Of a stretch of 64,000 bases of DNA, positions 54,041 through 64,000 are shown in pieces. Both the position numbers and the translations under genes were made by a program. The notes under the pieces were generated by a model, which saw nothing but the letters and a program-made list of their open reading frames with translations, searched no databases and was not told the origin of the DNA. Every line of letters starts with the position of its first letter. Within the stretch, counting starts at the first letter, position 1. This DNA is from Acanthosepion esculentum (taxonomy: Eukaryota > Mollusca > Cephalopoda > Sepiida > Sepiidae): positions 143,480,557-143,544,556 of the forward strand of contig OZ038478.1 of assembly GCA_964036315.1 (NCBI GenBank), given 5' to 3'.

Positions 54041-54239
54041 AATAAAAAAAATAATCTCTTGTATATCCTTGCTAGACCTAGCTAATGCCCTGGAATGAAG
54101 CGGCTAGGGGACAAAAGGCAATTGTGTCTCTTGTCTCTTGGATGAGTATCGCTGCGGAACTGAGTGAGTAGCGCCCTATATCCAGTCTTGTTTGATTGTC
54201 TTCTTCGTCAACAAGGCCCGTGGTACAATGTTTCTTTAG
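54041..54239. other. Unassigned DNA
   Basis: Nothing recognised. Confidence 0.4.
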
Positions 54240-55030
54240 ATACACTTTTAATTAATATATCGTACAGATAAGCAGCTGAAAAATCATAATCTGCAAGTAT
54301 ATTACTCATCTCTTGTTGAAATATAGCTAGGGACACTTTAATCACAAATATTGAAGTCTGTTGAACTTATACAATCCCTTGTGTCTAGTTATAGTTGTTG
54401 ACTTTGAACATTCTTCCTCAACCTGTATTTGTAAATACGTTTCAGAAAGATCCGGCTTCGAATATAATTTCCGCCGAAAAATCCTGAAGGAAAATTAATC
54501 CTTTAAATATCCGCAGTCAGTTCTTTAATGTGAATCTTTCACAATCCTTATTAACGATTCCATCATATGTGTCAATATTTTCGTCTTCTTCTTTCGTCAG
54601 ATTCATACACTTGCAATGAGTATCGAATAATGAATTTTTCTCGCTAAAATCTTTAGTCAGAATATTTATTGGTTCTTCAAAGCTAATTGCTCTTAGTTTT
54701 TTTCGATAGTAAAAAAAATTACAATATTTTTCATGTTCTACCTGTGCTAATTTTCTCAACAAATCATTTGTTTTTTTTTCTTGTCTTCCCAGTCACTGCA
54801 TTCTTCTGTAGAAAATAAGCAGAAAGGGTAAAGTCCTTCATCTGAATGTGTCAGATATGTCATTTGCCATCACATCGGGGGTGAAAGTACTTTGGGAATT
54901 TTTCATTTTCTCCCGTATCAATTCAATTAAATATTGTTGTTGTTTCTTGAGTTCTACCAACTGCTGTTGTTACTGTATTTTTTTTTAAAACTTGGAGTTC
55001 AGTATGTAAGGCGTTTTACCTAGTCTTATT
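54240..55030 (-). pseudogene. Second gypsy relic, gag joined to RT by deletion
   Basis: Reading leftwards, the minus strand has a Gln-rich gag segment (QQQLVELKKQQQYLIELIRE), then LLRKLAQVEHEKYCNFFYYR and DENIDTYDGIVNKDCERFTL, homologous to gag of the element at 31.5-32.4 kb. After about 40 bp it passes into reverse transcriptase (ETYLQIQVEEECSKSTTI-, HKGLYKFNRL, ILADYDF). Nucleocapsid, protease and the RT entry region are missing, so a large internal deletion joined gag to RT. It is an older relative of the 28-kb element, much more diverged. Confidence 0.7.
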
Positions 55031-56899
55031 TGCTCCACAACATTAACACAACTGTATTTCATGCATATAGATAAATATAAGCGTTTGCAAGTGTATGCTT
55101 TCATTTCCATCAGTCGGTAACCTGTGAATCTATACTTTTGTACACCTGTGGTAATGATAGTGTTGTAGGCGACATGATATATACGAGAGTTCCTTGGTAT
55201 TATTATATACCTACTCAGCCAACCAAGTGTTTTCTGCTAAGCTTATATAGTAGTATATATAGATATGTGTATATTTGTAATGTAATAACTTAGACATTAT
55301 TCCGTCGCCAGGTGAGCAGTTTTGAATTTTCGTGTCGGCAGGATACCATTTCTCTGGCGAACATATCCGTTTGATAATCAAACAAAATGCTATTGTTAGT
55401 TGCAACGCTTGTATTCTTCTGTGACAAGATTTATTCTTCTATGACGATTTCTGCATTCTGCTTCCTATGTCGACTTGATGGTTAAATCGAGCTCACCTTT
55501 AACATCTCTCAGCTGAATAATATTCTAAATTTGTTTCCTTTTAATTTTCCTATAATATTTCTAATTTCTTGCATATAACAATGATATATATATATCCCCA
55601 GACAAAGTCATTTAATTATTTCGCTCAGGTGCCAATGATTTCTATTCACTTTCAAATAAAAGGCCAAGAATCGAATGTTGTACTCTCTGGGTGGTTTAGT
55701 CAAACAAACTTTGTCAAAGGGTCAGGCTATGTGAACCACAAATTTGTATATTATACGCAAATATTGACAATAAATTATGGAGCATTATTCAAAATAAGTC
55801 ATATTTATATAAAAAAAATGGCTTTAGAAGTGCACATATTTGTGCGGTGATCATTGATGGGATGATGTTCTAGCAAAAGAGAGAAATCCTTATATATGTG
55901 TATGTTTGAAACTTATACCGTTTTTGCTTTTGCATATGGAGTTCGTAATTATTCTTTTATCAAGTCTGCTTACTTGACCAATCTTTATTGTAATATTTTC
56001 AGTTTTACTTCATCAGCATTAGAGGCTTATTTCCTGTTGAAGTTTCTCCCAATTATTCTGGCTTTTTGCAAAGTTGTTATGTAATTCTGTTAAAAAAACA
56101 GAAACATTGGACGTAAATTTCGATCGGAAAATATAATCTCAAACATGGCAGTTGATAAGCTACGACGTGAAAACTCTAAAAGAGGTGTTTAAAAATAAAC
56201 AGACTTAGTTAAAAATTTCAGTTCCTATGTGAACAATTAGAACAACCAGATCTTGTCAACAATTTGTTATATATATATTAAATAAGGTATTTTTAGCCAT
56301 TGGGCTTTGTATATGGAAGTGTATATAAAAAGATTCAAAATAAAATAGACATAAAAATTCAGTTTGACCGTTATAAATGAAGTCAACTTGACTGACTTGA
56401 AATTGCATTCTGGAAACGAGGGAAAGCTGGAATTAATAAAAATAAAAAAGTTACATAAAGACACCAAAAACGAAATCTGGACAACTGGCCTAATGAGCCC
56501 CAAAATAAAACTAATTACCCGAATTCTGATGAATGAGACCGGTGGTAGGACAAGAGCACTGGAACAAGGAACGCTATATTTATCCTGAGAATGGCATCAG
56601 AAAGTGAAGTGCAAATGCAGACGTATGTGTCTGACAAGATTGAATTCGTTCAAAGATTTGCCCAGATATACGATAACCTTTCACATTTTCACCAGTCGAA
56701 ATCCTTGGAGATATCCAAAACAACAGCCCTAGCTTCATCATTCGTATTTAAAGATTGAGAGATTTTCATCAATCAACATTAATATACCACCAGTGGCTCT
56801 AGAGAAGCGAAAGCTATATTGCTTATCTGAAAGACGACAGTGCAATGTGAGATATTTAACTGCTTCAGAGTTAACCAGGGCGTCTATTACGTTGCCAAA
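55031..56899. other. Unassigned AT-rich DNA
   Basis: Frames at 55211-55405, 55569-55850 and 55896-56084 lack motifs. The plus strand at 56590-56800 has a coding-like text (SEVQMQTYVSDKIEFVQRFA) of unknown family, with stops. Confidence 0.4.
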
Positions 56900-57180
56900 A
56901 AGTGATAAAATGCAATTAAGCCGCTTGAATGATCATATGGTTCGCCTGAGTAATTAAAGATTGGTAATACAGAAGAGGATTTCCAACAAGCAGGAAAGCA
57001 AGAAGCAGCAAAGCATTTATTGTAGAGCTTAGAAGGAATCGGAGACATTTCGTGAGAAATATCTCAGGTCCAATTGCTTTGTTATGATCCAGCTGAGAAA
57101 TGATAGCAAAAACCACTAACAGAGTTACATGCATATCACTCAATAGAGACTGAATTCTAAGAGGAAAGCGAGGCAAATAA
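56900..57180 (-). pseudogene. LINE reverse-transcriptase N-terminal fragment
   Basis: The minus strand reads LDHNKAIGPEIFLTKCLRFL then NALLLLAFLLVGNPLLYY, the LDxxKAxGPDxIPxxxLKxC...F..SLxxGxxPxxWK entry block of LINE RTs with one short deletion. It is isolated from any other domain. Confidence 0.5.
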
Positions 57181-59027
57181 TGTGGCCAGAGGGTTGCTCA
57201 CCGTAAATACCTAGAAGGGCACTTAACCATACACGAAATTGCACGACAAATACCCCGATATTATGCGACTGTTGATCAGAGCAGTCTCTGTAAGCGTTCC
57301 CTAAGTATTTGGACTTCTTCGTACCAATCGTAAGTAGCAACCAGAAGATGGTCAACACTGTAAACTCATAATGAAAAGTCGTAACCACTGATTAGTTAGA
57401 TCACCAAATTCTAAGACACATTAAAGCCATGGTAGAAAGAACCGTTAAACCCTATCCTAAACACGGAGCAAGGTATATACCCCTACTCCTGTAAAATAAA
57501 TATGGGAAGAGTACATGCGTCCATTTTAAAATCACTTGTTTCATCATCAGAACTTGACCAAACTCATTAGGAGACATAATTTATTGATGATTCAATAACT
57601 TTCGATAACCCTCACTAATCCTCTTCGAACAACTCAAAGGAACCTCCTTCGTAGATGCGCAGGCGCATGTAAACACGTGCATATATTTGTCAGAAACTTA
57701 GACATGGTTACAAACTGATGGGAAATAATTAGGGTTTTTTGTTTTGAAATGCAATGAAAATGAATGTTTTATTTTCCTTCTGATCACTCCTTTAAATATG
57801 AGATCACGTACAAAGCTATTTTTAAGCCTTGCCGATATATTTTCAACCCTCGCTTTGTATTGATCGCGGATGAAATGATGGCAAGATTAATATTCGTTAC
57901 CTTTCAAAAGTAAAGATGATTAATATTCCATTCTATTCATACACGCATACACGCAAATATAGATGGTGACTGTCGACCTTTTAAACCTGTACAACCACTG
58001 CAGACAAATTTGATCAGGGTTTTTGCCTCTTGGAACCAGTAAGTGACTTGCAATGCTTGTTAGAGACGTGACAAACTTTGTTTTGTATAATGCGTGACCA
58101 GTTTTGTAAAGAAGATTCACCTTGTTAGTTGGTTTGCGGCAGGCTTATAACACATCCTCCATGTTAAGTTATTTCTAGTACTGGTCCAAATTTTCGAAAG
58201 GTCTTTGACTCTTGTAGCTAGTGACCAGTATTGTAGATATATAAATACCACATTAATTACATGGATGCATTACAATATTCGAGTGTTTCTTCGTGGTTAG
58301 AAGGAACTTTCGTTAGATTCGACTGGGATATCCTATTTCTTTGTCCAATTCCTTGCAGGTTCTTGGAGGATTTTACCTTTATGCATGCTACGCTTCCACT
58401 TATTTCGGTCACATGCACTTTCCCCACTCAGGATGTTTGGTGTCTTTTAAAACATCCGCGAAACCGTTTCGTTTAAGCCGAAATCAAATTCTATAGAGTA
58501 TTTATTTGTGTATTCTGCTTTTGTTAGGTCGAATAACATGGCCTGTCCAGTGAAATTGTGGCAATGATTATGCTCCTTGGTGTTGATTGCATTGGCCTTT
58601 TTGAGGAGCACGTGTGGGTTATCGAGTGGATAGCAAAAAGTGATCTAAACAGCGTTGATAAAATCTCTGGAGAGTATCTAATTGTTTGCGGTACACAACC
58701 CATATCTCGCAGGATTACAGCAGACATGTCAGTACGTTAACACATGTCGGAACTTCTTAATTTCTCTCAGAACTGATACAATGTTTTTAGGGCTGTAAAT
58801 GTTGTAGGTATAATGACAGTCCCATCACAGTCTATAATTTAAAGAAGTAATGAATTTTTCTCTTATTTATAATCTGGTAGATTTTATCACTTTAAACCTT
58901 GTTTTTAGTAATACTCATATTTGAATAAACGCCCCGTTTATTAAACAGCATATTTAGTTATTTGCATCTAACGACCTGAACATTCGCCTTCCTGGGGATG
59001 ACAATAAACTATGTCTAACAGCAAGGT
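57181..59027. other. Unassigned DNA
   Basis: The region 58270-58420 (minus) contains ESACDRNKWKRSMH, reminiscent of LINE C-termini but too short to call. No gene was seen. Confidence 0.4.
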
Positions 59028-59400
59028 CTCTGATCAGAACGTTTTGAGGAGCGTGGAATCACCTCTTAATTGCTGGTGTTCCCAGGTCCACCCTGACCTG
59101 GTGTGGTAGCACCTGTCAGGATCTCAGCTATGGGCAAACAGTTAATCCAGAAACTGTGGTAAAAACACTATGAAAGTGTAAAAGTAGGTTTTAATACCAG
59201 AAATACTTCGTAAAAATTATTAACAGCAATAATTTTTTGTAGAAAAAAAAAACTATTACCAGCAATATATTTTTGAAGGAAAATATTACCTGAAATAGAT
59301 TTCTGACAAAAACAAAATATTACCAGCAAAATTTGTCGGCATTAAATAACCCATTGATTTTGATATGCCGTAAAATAAAACAAACCAAACCAAGTCTTAT
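59028..59400 (+). repeat. Dispersed repeat R1, copy b
   Basis: Same block order as 13865-14230: TGATCAG, TTTTGAGGAGCGTGG, GGATCTCAGCTATGGG, AAACAGTTAAT, ACACTATGAAAG, then several ATTACCAGCAATATATTTTT-like units, ending with GGCATTAAATAA. Confidence 0.7.
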
Positions 59401-59691
59401 TAGTTAGAGGAAACCGTCGTTAGATTCGACTGGAATATGAAATATGTGTATGAATTAAAATAACGTTCCAATTGATGTAATCTGTTAAATTAATTAATAA
59501 AAATCATTGTTAATTGTTATTTTTTTTTCTTACAGTTTGATAGGATTCTGAAGAGATTTGGAATTTCAGAGTCTATGGTGAGAAGAATGCCGGATTTGAT
59601 TGTCAAAACGTATTCAGTCGATTAAAAAGCGCCACGGGGACGCAGGTTCGGTTCGTGCCGGAGAGTTATTTTTTTTTAATATTCGCTTATA

Positions 59692-59694
<3 letters not shown>
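59401..59694. other. Unassigned DNA
   Basis: It includes GCAGGTTCGGTTCGTGCCGG at 59642, resembling a tRNA B box, followed by a T run. No A box precedes it at a sensible distance. Confidence 0.35.
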
Positions 59695-59787
<93 letters not shown>

Positions 59788-59793
59788 AGTGTG
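59695..59793. repeat. (TA)n-(TG)n microsatellite
   Basis: About 33 TA units, then (TG)n. Confidence 0.97.
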
Positions 59794-60264
<471 letters not shown>

Positions 60265-60908
60265 CATAAATATATAAATTCGGCCATTATTCTTCCAAGC
60301 ATGTTAAGAAGCATAGAAACTCTGAAGATCAAAACTATTTGCAAGCAACAAAATCAACCATATCTTAATTAAATAAATCATTGTCTGAAAACACGTATTA
60401 TTGAATGCATATAAAAAATACTCCACGTCTCTGTTAGATTTGTCTACATTGATTTCCTGCGTTTTCATTTGCCGGCTTAATTTTCAAACAAAACGTCACG
60501 ACACTTCCACCAATAGTCCATTCTTTCTTTCACTTTACTTTTGCACACTCCTGGAAATGACTCCTGCGAATCGAAGAGTTTGACATGACCTCAATTTCGA
60601 ATTTCCTTTTTTTTACATAAACAACAGCCAAATTTGCGAAATGCGATTCACAATAAAAAAAATACGATAAATAAATTCAATGGGCATATAAATTGTGCGC
60701 GGGCAAATGTTAATGAACTTTTTTTCAGAAAACGAACACAATAACTAATTAACGAGATTTGTGATTTTTTTTACTTGTGCGATCGGCTATTTCGCAAGTA
60801 ACTGTGGCGGCAGTCAGCAAATGAATACATGCCTTTTCCTAATTTCCTTAAAACCGCTTCAAATTGAATTTTAATTTTGCCTGCGATTCCATTTTCTATG
60901 TACGTTTG
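60265..60908. other. Unassigned DNA
   Basis: Nothing recognised. Confidence 0.45.
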
Positions 60909-60937
60909 ACTCCCTCTTTCACTCTCTCTTTCTTTCT

Positions 60938-61014
<77 letters not shown>
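60909..61014. repeat. (CT)n-(TA)n microsatellite
   Basis: Pyrimidine-rich (CT)n to 60975, then (TA)n. Confidence 0.95.
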
Positions 61015-61019
<5 letters not shown>

Positions 61020-61082
61020 TCCCAAGAGGATAAAATCCAGGTAGAACTCAATGTCCAGGCCAAAGTAAGAATATAACGTAAA

Positions 61083-61218
61083 AGATCCAAACACTGATAT
61101 TCCATGGTTATAATTTATTAAATTGGAATCATAATCACGATCCAATTCATTAGACCTTTGGATTGTGATTACGATTCTAATGTAATAAATTATAACCATG
61201 GAATATTAGTGTTAGAGC

Positions 61219-61220
<2 letters not shown>
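61083..61220. repeat. Near-perfect palindrome (foldback / MITE-like)
   Basis: Arms 61090-61145 and 61158-61213 (56 nt each) are inverted repeats with 5 mismatches around a 12-nt loop (61146-61157). The left arm begins AACACTGATATTCCATGG, and the right arm ends CCATGGAATATTAGTGTT. Weaker complementarity extends to about 61083 and 61220, next to TA on both sides. In a plus-strand transcript three of the five mismatches would be G-U pairs. No open frame. It is either a TA-targeting foldback MITE or the source of a long hairpin RNA. Confidence 0.85.

Positions 61221-61273
<53 letters not shown>
61221..61273. repeat. (TA)n microsatellite
   Basis: About 26 TA units between the palindrome and the mariner end. 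Confidence 0.97.
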
Positions 61274-61277
<4 letters not shown>

Positions 61278-62132
61278 ATGCGATGGATAACATGTAGTCA
61301 AAAATGAAAATAATACTGACATCTCATGTTATCAGATATATTTACCAAAATTACGTAAAACCATCATGAAATACAAAAGAGTAATAATAATAAAATCGTT
61401 ATTAGTTTTGACCACAACCTCTAGACAACTACAGATTCTCCTGCAACCCTTCTGGATTGTCTCCTTGTTTAAATTCGTGAATGCTTCCATAACCCTTGCC
61501 TTCAGTTCATCTTTGGAATTGTTGGGTCTCGTACTCAACTGTGCACCACACATAATAATTAAAGGATTTGCAATCTGGGTCATTAGATGGTCAGATATAA
61601 ACGGCCATGTGGTCGTAAAAATAGTGCGAAGCCATGAGTGGATTCTCTTGCTTGTGTGGCATTGTACAGAGTCCTGTTGCGAGACATAGGATCTTCCAGT
61701 AATCATTCTCTTGTTCCAGGGCATCACTACCTCCTCAAGGATCTTGATGTAAGAATCAGTGTTGAGTCTAAGGCTCTCACCAACAAATTCAGGAGTTGTT
61801 TTCTTATCAGAACAATCAGAGTATGTTTCCCTAGCTGCCGCACCTTCGTAATCACCATTAATCTCAACCACCGCTTTCCCAATCCTCTGCACGGTGCTCA
61901 GATTGACAAACAAACGCTCTGAAATGTTCATATTACAACTTCCGGCGTAAATGCCAAGCAGTACAGCGTACCGTTTCCAAGTTTCTGGTGGAGGGAATTA
62001 TGGCATGGTCCTCTTTTTCTCACATGTAGTGTTCACGTGACGCTGCAATAATTTTCCGTCGAAAAAATCAAAAACAAGCAACGCGCATGCCCGAAATTAA
62101 AAATTGTGAAAATTTACCCATTACGCCCTGTA
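61274..62132 (-). pseudogene. Mariner/Tc1-type element with decayed terminal repeats
   Basis: The minus-strand frame 61332-61931 carries YVSQQDSVQCHTSKRIHSWL (the FQQDxAPCHTS block with its catalytic Asp), SDHLMTQIANPLIIM (the SPDLNPxDxxIW region, its catalytic acidic residue lost), DELKARVMEAFTNLNKETIQ, and CRRICSCLEVVVK. The N-terminal DNA-binding domain is missing. The ends form an inverted repeat. The left plus strand reads TATAGGATGCGATGGATAA and the right minus strand TACAGGGCGTAATGGGTAA; of 19 positions the six differences are all transitions. Both ends abut TA-rich sequence, the required mariner target. At about 0.86 kb it is an internally deleted, dead copy. Confidence 0.7.
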
Positions 62133-62457
62133 TATATATATTATCCAAACGTTTTTCGGGTATTTGAATGAAAGTGGGAATCATTTCAAAATGACGTTAA
62201 ATGCAACAGTTAAGTGTAAAAGCATGTCGGTTGAATTTAATAATAAATATTTGGACGATTACTTACTGCACACACGTTCGGCTGATAATGGGTAAAAGTA
62301 TAGCCGAAACCGCTTAGACATACAGAATATTGGGACAATTTCTACATATTTTATGTCTAGAAAAGGAACAAATTATAAGAACAAAAAGAAAAATTAAATA
62401 GAAAATAACTTAACCGCAGTACCGTGTCAGTCGTAATTAGCGAAATTATACACGCAG

Positions 62458-62460
<3 letters not shown>
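62133..62460. other. Unassigned DNA
   Basis: Nothing recognised. Confidence 0.45.
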
Positions 62461-62494
<34 letters not shown>

Positions 62495-62510
62495 TACACA
62501 CATACATACA

Positions 62511-62575
<65 letters not shown>
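62461..62575. repeat. (CA)n-(CATA)n-(TA)n microsatellite
   Basis: Compound repeat; frames crossing it are artefacts. Confidence 0.97.
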
Positions 62576-62578
<3 letters not shown>

Positions 62579-62755
62579 TATGTTTAAAAAAAGTGAAATA
62601 GAGTAAAGAACGAAAAATGCGTTTCATTTTAGAAATGTACATATGCCATTTTATTCCATCTCATTTTCATTTGCCAGTATAAATTGCTTGGCCAAACATT
62701 GCGCTTTCAATTATGGAAAGGTTTATCAAGAACAACTGAACGATAACTGCAACTC

Positions 62756-63015
62756 AAAGAGCGTTGGTCCGTACGATCACCTGATTTTAACGAATGCGAT
62801 TTTTTTTTCTGTGGGTGATACCTGAAATCAAAGGTATACACTCTTTGACCTCGATCTATGGATCAATTAAACGATGCCAATCGTCCAGAAATGGTTTCCG
62901 TTCCAGATGAAGTGAGCCGTCGAGCAATGGAAACCTTTCGCGAATGCCTTCAACTGTGTCTGAAAAGAAAAGTGACCCACTTGACTGATTTCATTTTTAA
63001 AACGAAAAAGGCACC
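62756..63015 (+). pseudogene. Mariner-type transposase C-terminal remnant
   Basis: The plus strand, with two frame changes, gives WSVRSPDFNECDFFFLW (RSPDLTPCDFFLWG, third catalytic Asp kept), then the frame 62858-63073: MDQLNDANRPEMVSVPDEVS, RRAMETFRECLQLCL and HLTDFIFKT. This is the usual end of a mariner-like transposase from a family distinct from the two others in the window. The remainder is missing. Confidence 0.75.
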
Positions 63016-63179
63016 TGTATATTTCGGAATTCAAAATATATTTTTTCGTCCTTTAGTCTATTTTGCCTATTAAATCTACAAATGTTTCAAATCATTTTGC
63101 CGCAGCCTGTATAATCTTTTTGTTGGAGGGGTGCTGATAAAAATATAGACCAAGGTTTCGCACACGAGAATAATCTCTA

Positions 63180-63568
63180 TGTACATTATTCGGACTATTG
63201 CCCTCATCTTTGTCACCATATTTATCACAATACGAGCACTGGTAAAAACAGTTGCTGAAGACATTAGGTTTATAATACCCAGAAATGCATGCACAGATGT
63301 CCTTAACGAGACATGGCACAGTGGATAAAGGCGTTAGTTAGATCCAGTGATAGGACCGAAAGAATGTGAGTTCCATACATGGTTAAGGCGATGGTGTACT
63401 TTGAGAGGGGTATAACTGACATCCATTAGACATGGCGCGTGGAACTAGAACAGTCTACCCCAGTGAGCGAAATAAAGTTCGACATTCCAACCACCTGAAG
63501 AAGGCCGGAGCGTACAACGTTGTGATAAATATGGCAACAATGTTTCCGACAATAGTCCGAATAATGTA
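63180..63568. repeat. Inverted repeat pair around a SINE-like unit
   Basis: Arm 63180-63238 (GTACATTATTCGGACTATTG ... CCATATTTATCACAA) is the reverse complement, with scattered changes, of 63510-63568 (TTGTGATAAATATGGCAACA ... CAATAGTCCGAATAATGTA). The 270-bp centre includes the tRNA-like unit. Confidence 0.75.
63310..63400 (+). repeat. tRNA-derived SINE head
   Basis: An A-box-like TGGCACAGTGG (63314-63324; consensus TRGCNNAGYGG) and a B-box-like GTGAGTTCCAT (63366-63376) are spaced 41 bp apart, as in tRNA genes. No acceptor stem pairs, so it is a SINE rather than a tRNA. tRNA-related SINEs are established in octopus genomes. The exact parent tRNA is not clear, and the body and tail are not delimited. 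Confidence 0.5.
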
Positions 63569-64000
63569 AATAGTGTACATAATACCTCATCTCAGAAATA
63601 TAGACGGACCTGCAGAATAATCTGTACTTGCGTATGTGTGTCATAGTATATGTATGTAATAGTATATGTGTGTTATAGTATATGTGTGTCATAGAAAAGA
63701 TATGCAATTACGGATGATCAAACCGCTGAAATTTGGATGACATAAAATGTAAAGTTTATGTAACGATTCAAGTTATAAAATTAGGTTTATTACCAACTGG
63801 GTTGTTTTTAAAATAAATTTTCTATCCTTATTTTCCGAGCTTATGTTAATAGAATTTTAGTGGAGTCGTGCTATTTGTTTATGCTAAATAGATAGTGAAA
63901 ATAAGCATCTTTTACACGTTCTAAGAATTGCAGTAGCCGGATTTCATTTGTCGACTTATGACAGAATATCCCGGCCAAAATCCATGAAATTCAAAGCTGT
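63569..64000. other. Unassigned DNA
   Basis: A GTGTGTCATAGTATATGTAT direct repeat recurs three times at 63638-63695. Nothing else was recognised. Confidence 0.45.

Noticed and set aside
59637..59665. tRNA-like B box GGTTCGGTTCGTGCC with downstream T run
   Set aside because: No A box at a suitable distance and no cloverleaf stems; listed only as unassigned DNA.

Overview
This is non-coding, repeat-dominated DNA from an animal nuclear genome. I found no intact host gene. AT-rich sequence, very long (TA)n/(CA)n tracts, Penelope-like and mariner relics, Ty3/gypsy elements, a 5S rRNA-like pseudogene and a tRNA-derived SINE-like unit together suggest a mollusc, plausibly a coleoid cephalopod such as an octopus. 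The taxon is an inference; no single-copy marker gene is present.

Layout. 1-6.1 kb: two solo LTRs of one family (973-1311 and 2159-2476), the first inserted into an old LINE reverse-transcriptase fragment; a decayed gypsy RT/RNase H piece; and an LTR edge with a tRNA-Trp-type primer-binding site. 6.14-7.99 kb: a 71-bp satellite whose middle is organised as 142-bp dimers. 8-27.9 kb: LINE tails on both strands, a Penelope-like element with a GIY-YIG end (15.2-16.2 kb), an unrecognised repeated coding family (18.5-19.2 kb), a mariner relic, a P-element/THAP9-like transposase relic (22.56-24.24 kb), an AT minisatellite and two more GIY-YIG relics.

27.9-43.3 kb is the centrepiece. A Ty3/gypsy retrotransposon on the minus strand is bounded by a perfect 5-bp target duplication (ATAAT). 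It has 288-bp LTRs, a polypurine tract, a primer-binding site and broken gag/PR/RT/RH/IN. Its 5' LTR is split by two same-orientation copies of a Tx1-like (L1 superfamily) LINE: one near full length (6463 bp) and one 5'-truncated (3537 bp). The same 16-bp LTR sequence lies before, between and after the two LINEs, and is unoccupied in the other LTR. The simplest reading is a LINE that targets one specific site in the U3 of a gypsy LTR and regenerates that site on insertion. This is the most interesting feature of the window.

43.3-64 kb: more LINE, gypsy and mariner relics, a 5S rRNA-like pseudogene (48463-48581), a 0.56-kb (TA)-rich tract, a near-perfect 124-nt palindrome (61090-61213), a mariner relic with recognisable terminal repeats, and a tRNA-SINE-like unit between inverted repeats. 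The elements do not form a pathway. Their relationship is nested parasitism: a LINE inside a gypsy LTR, LTRs inside LINEs, and mariners bounded by TA tracts.
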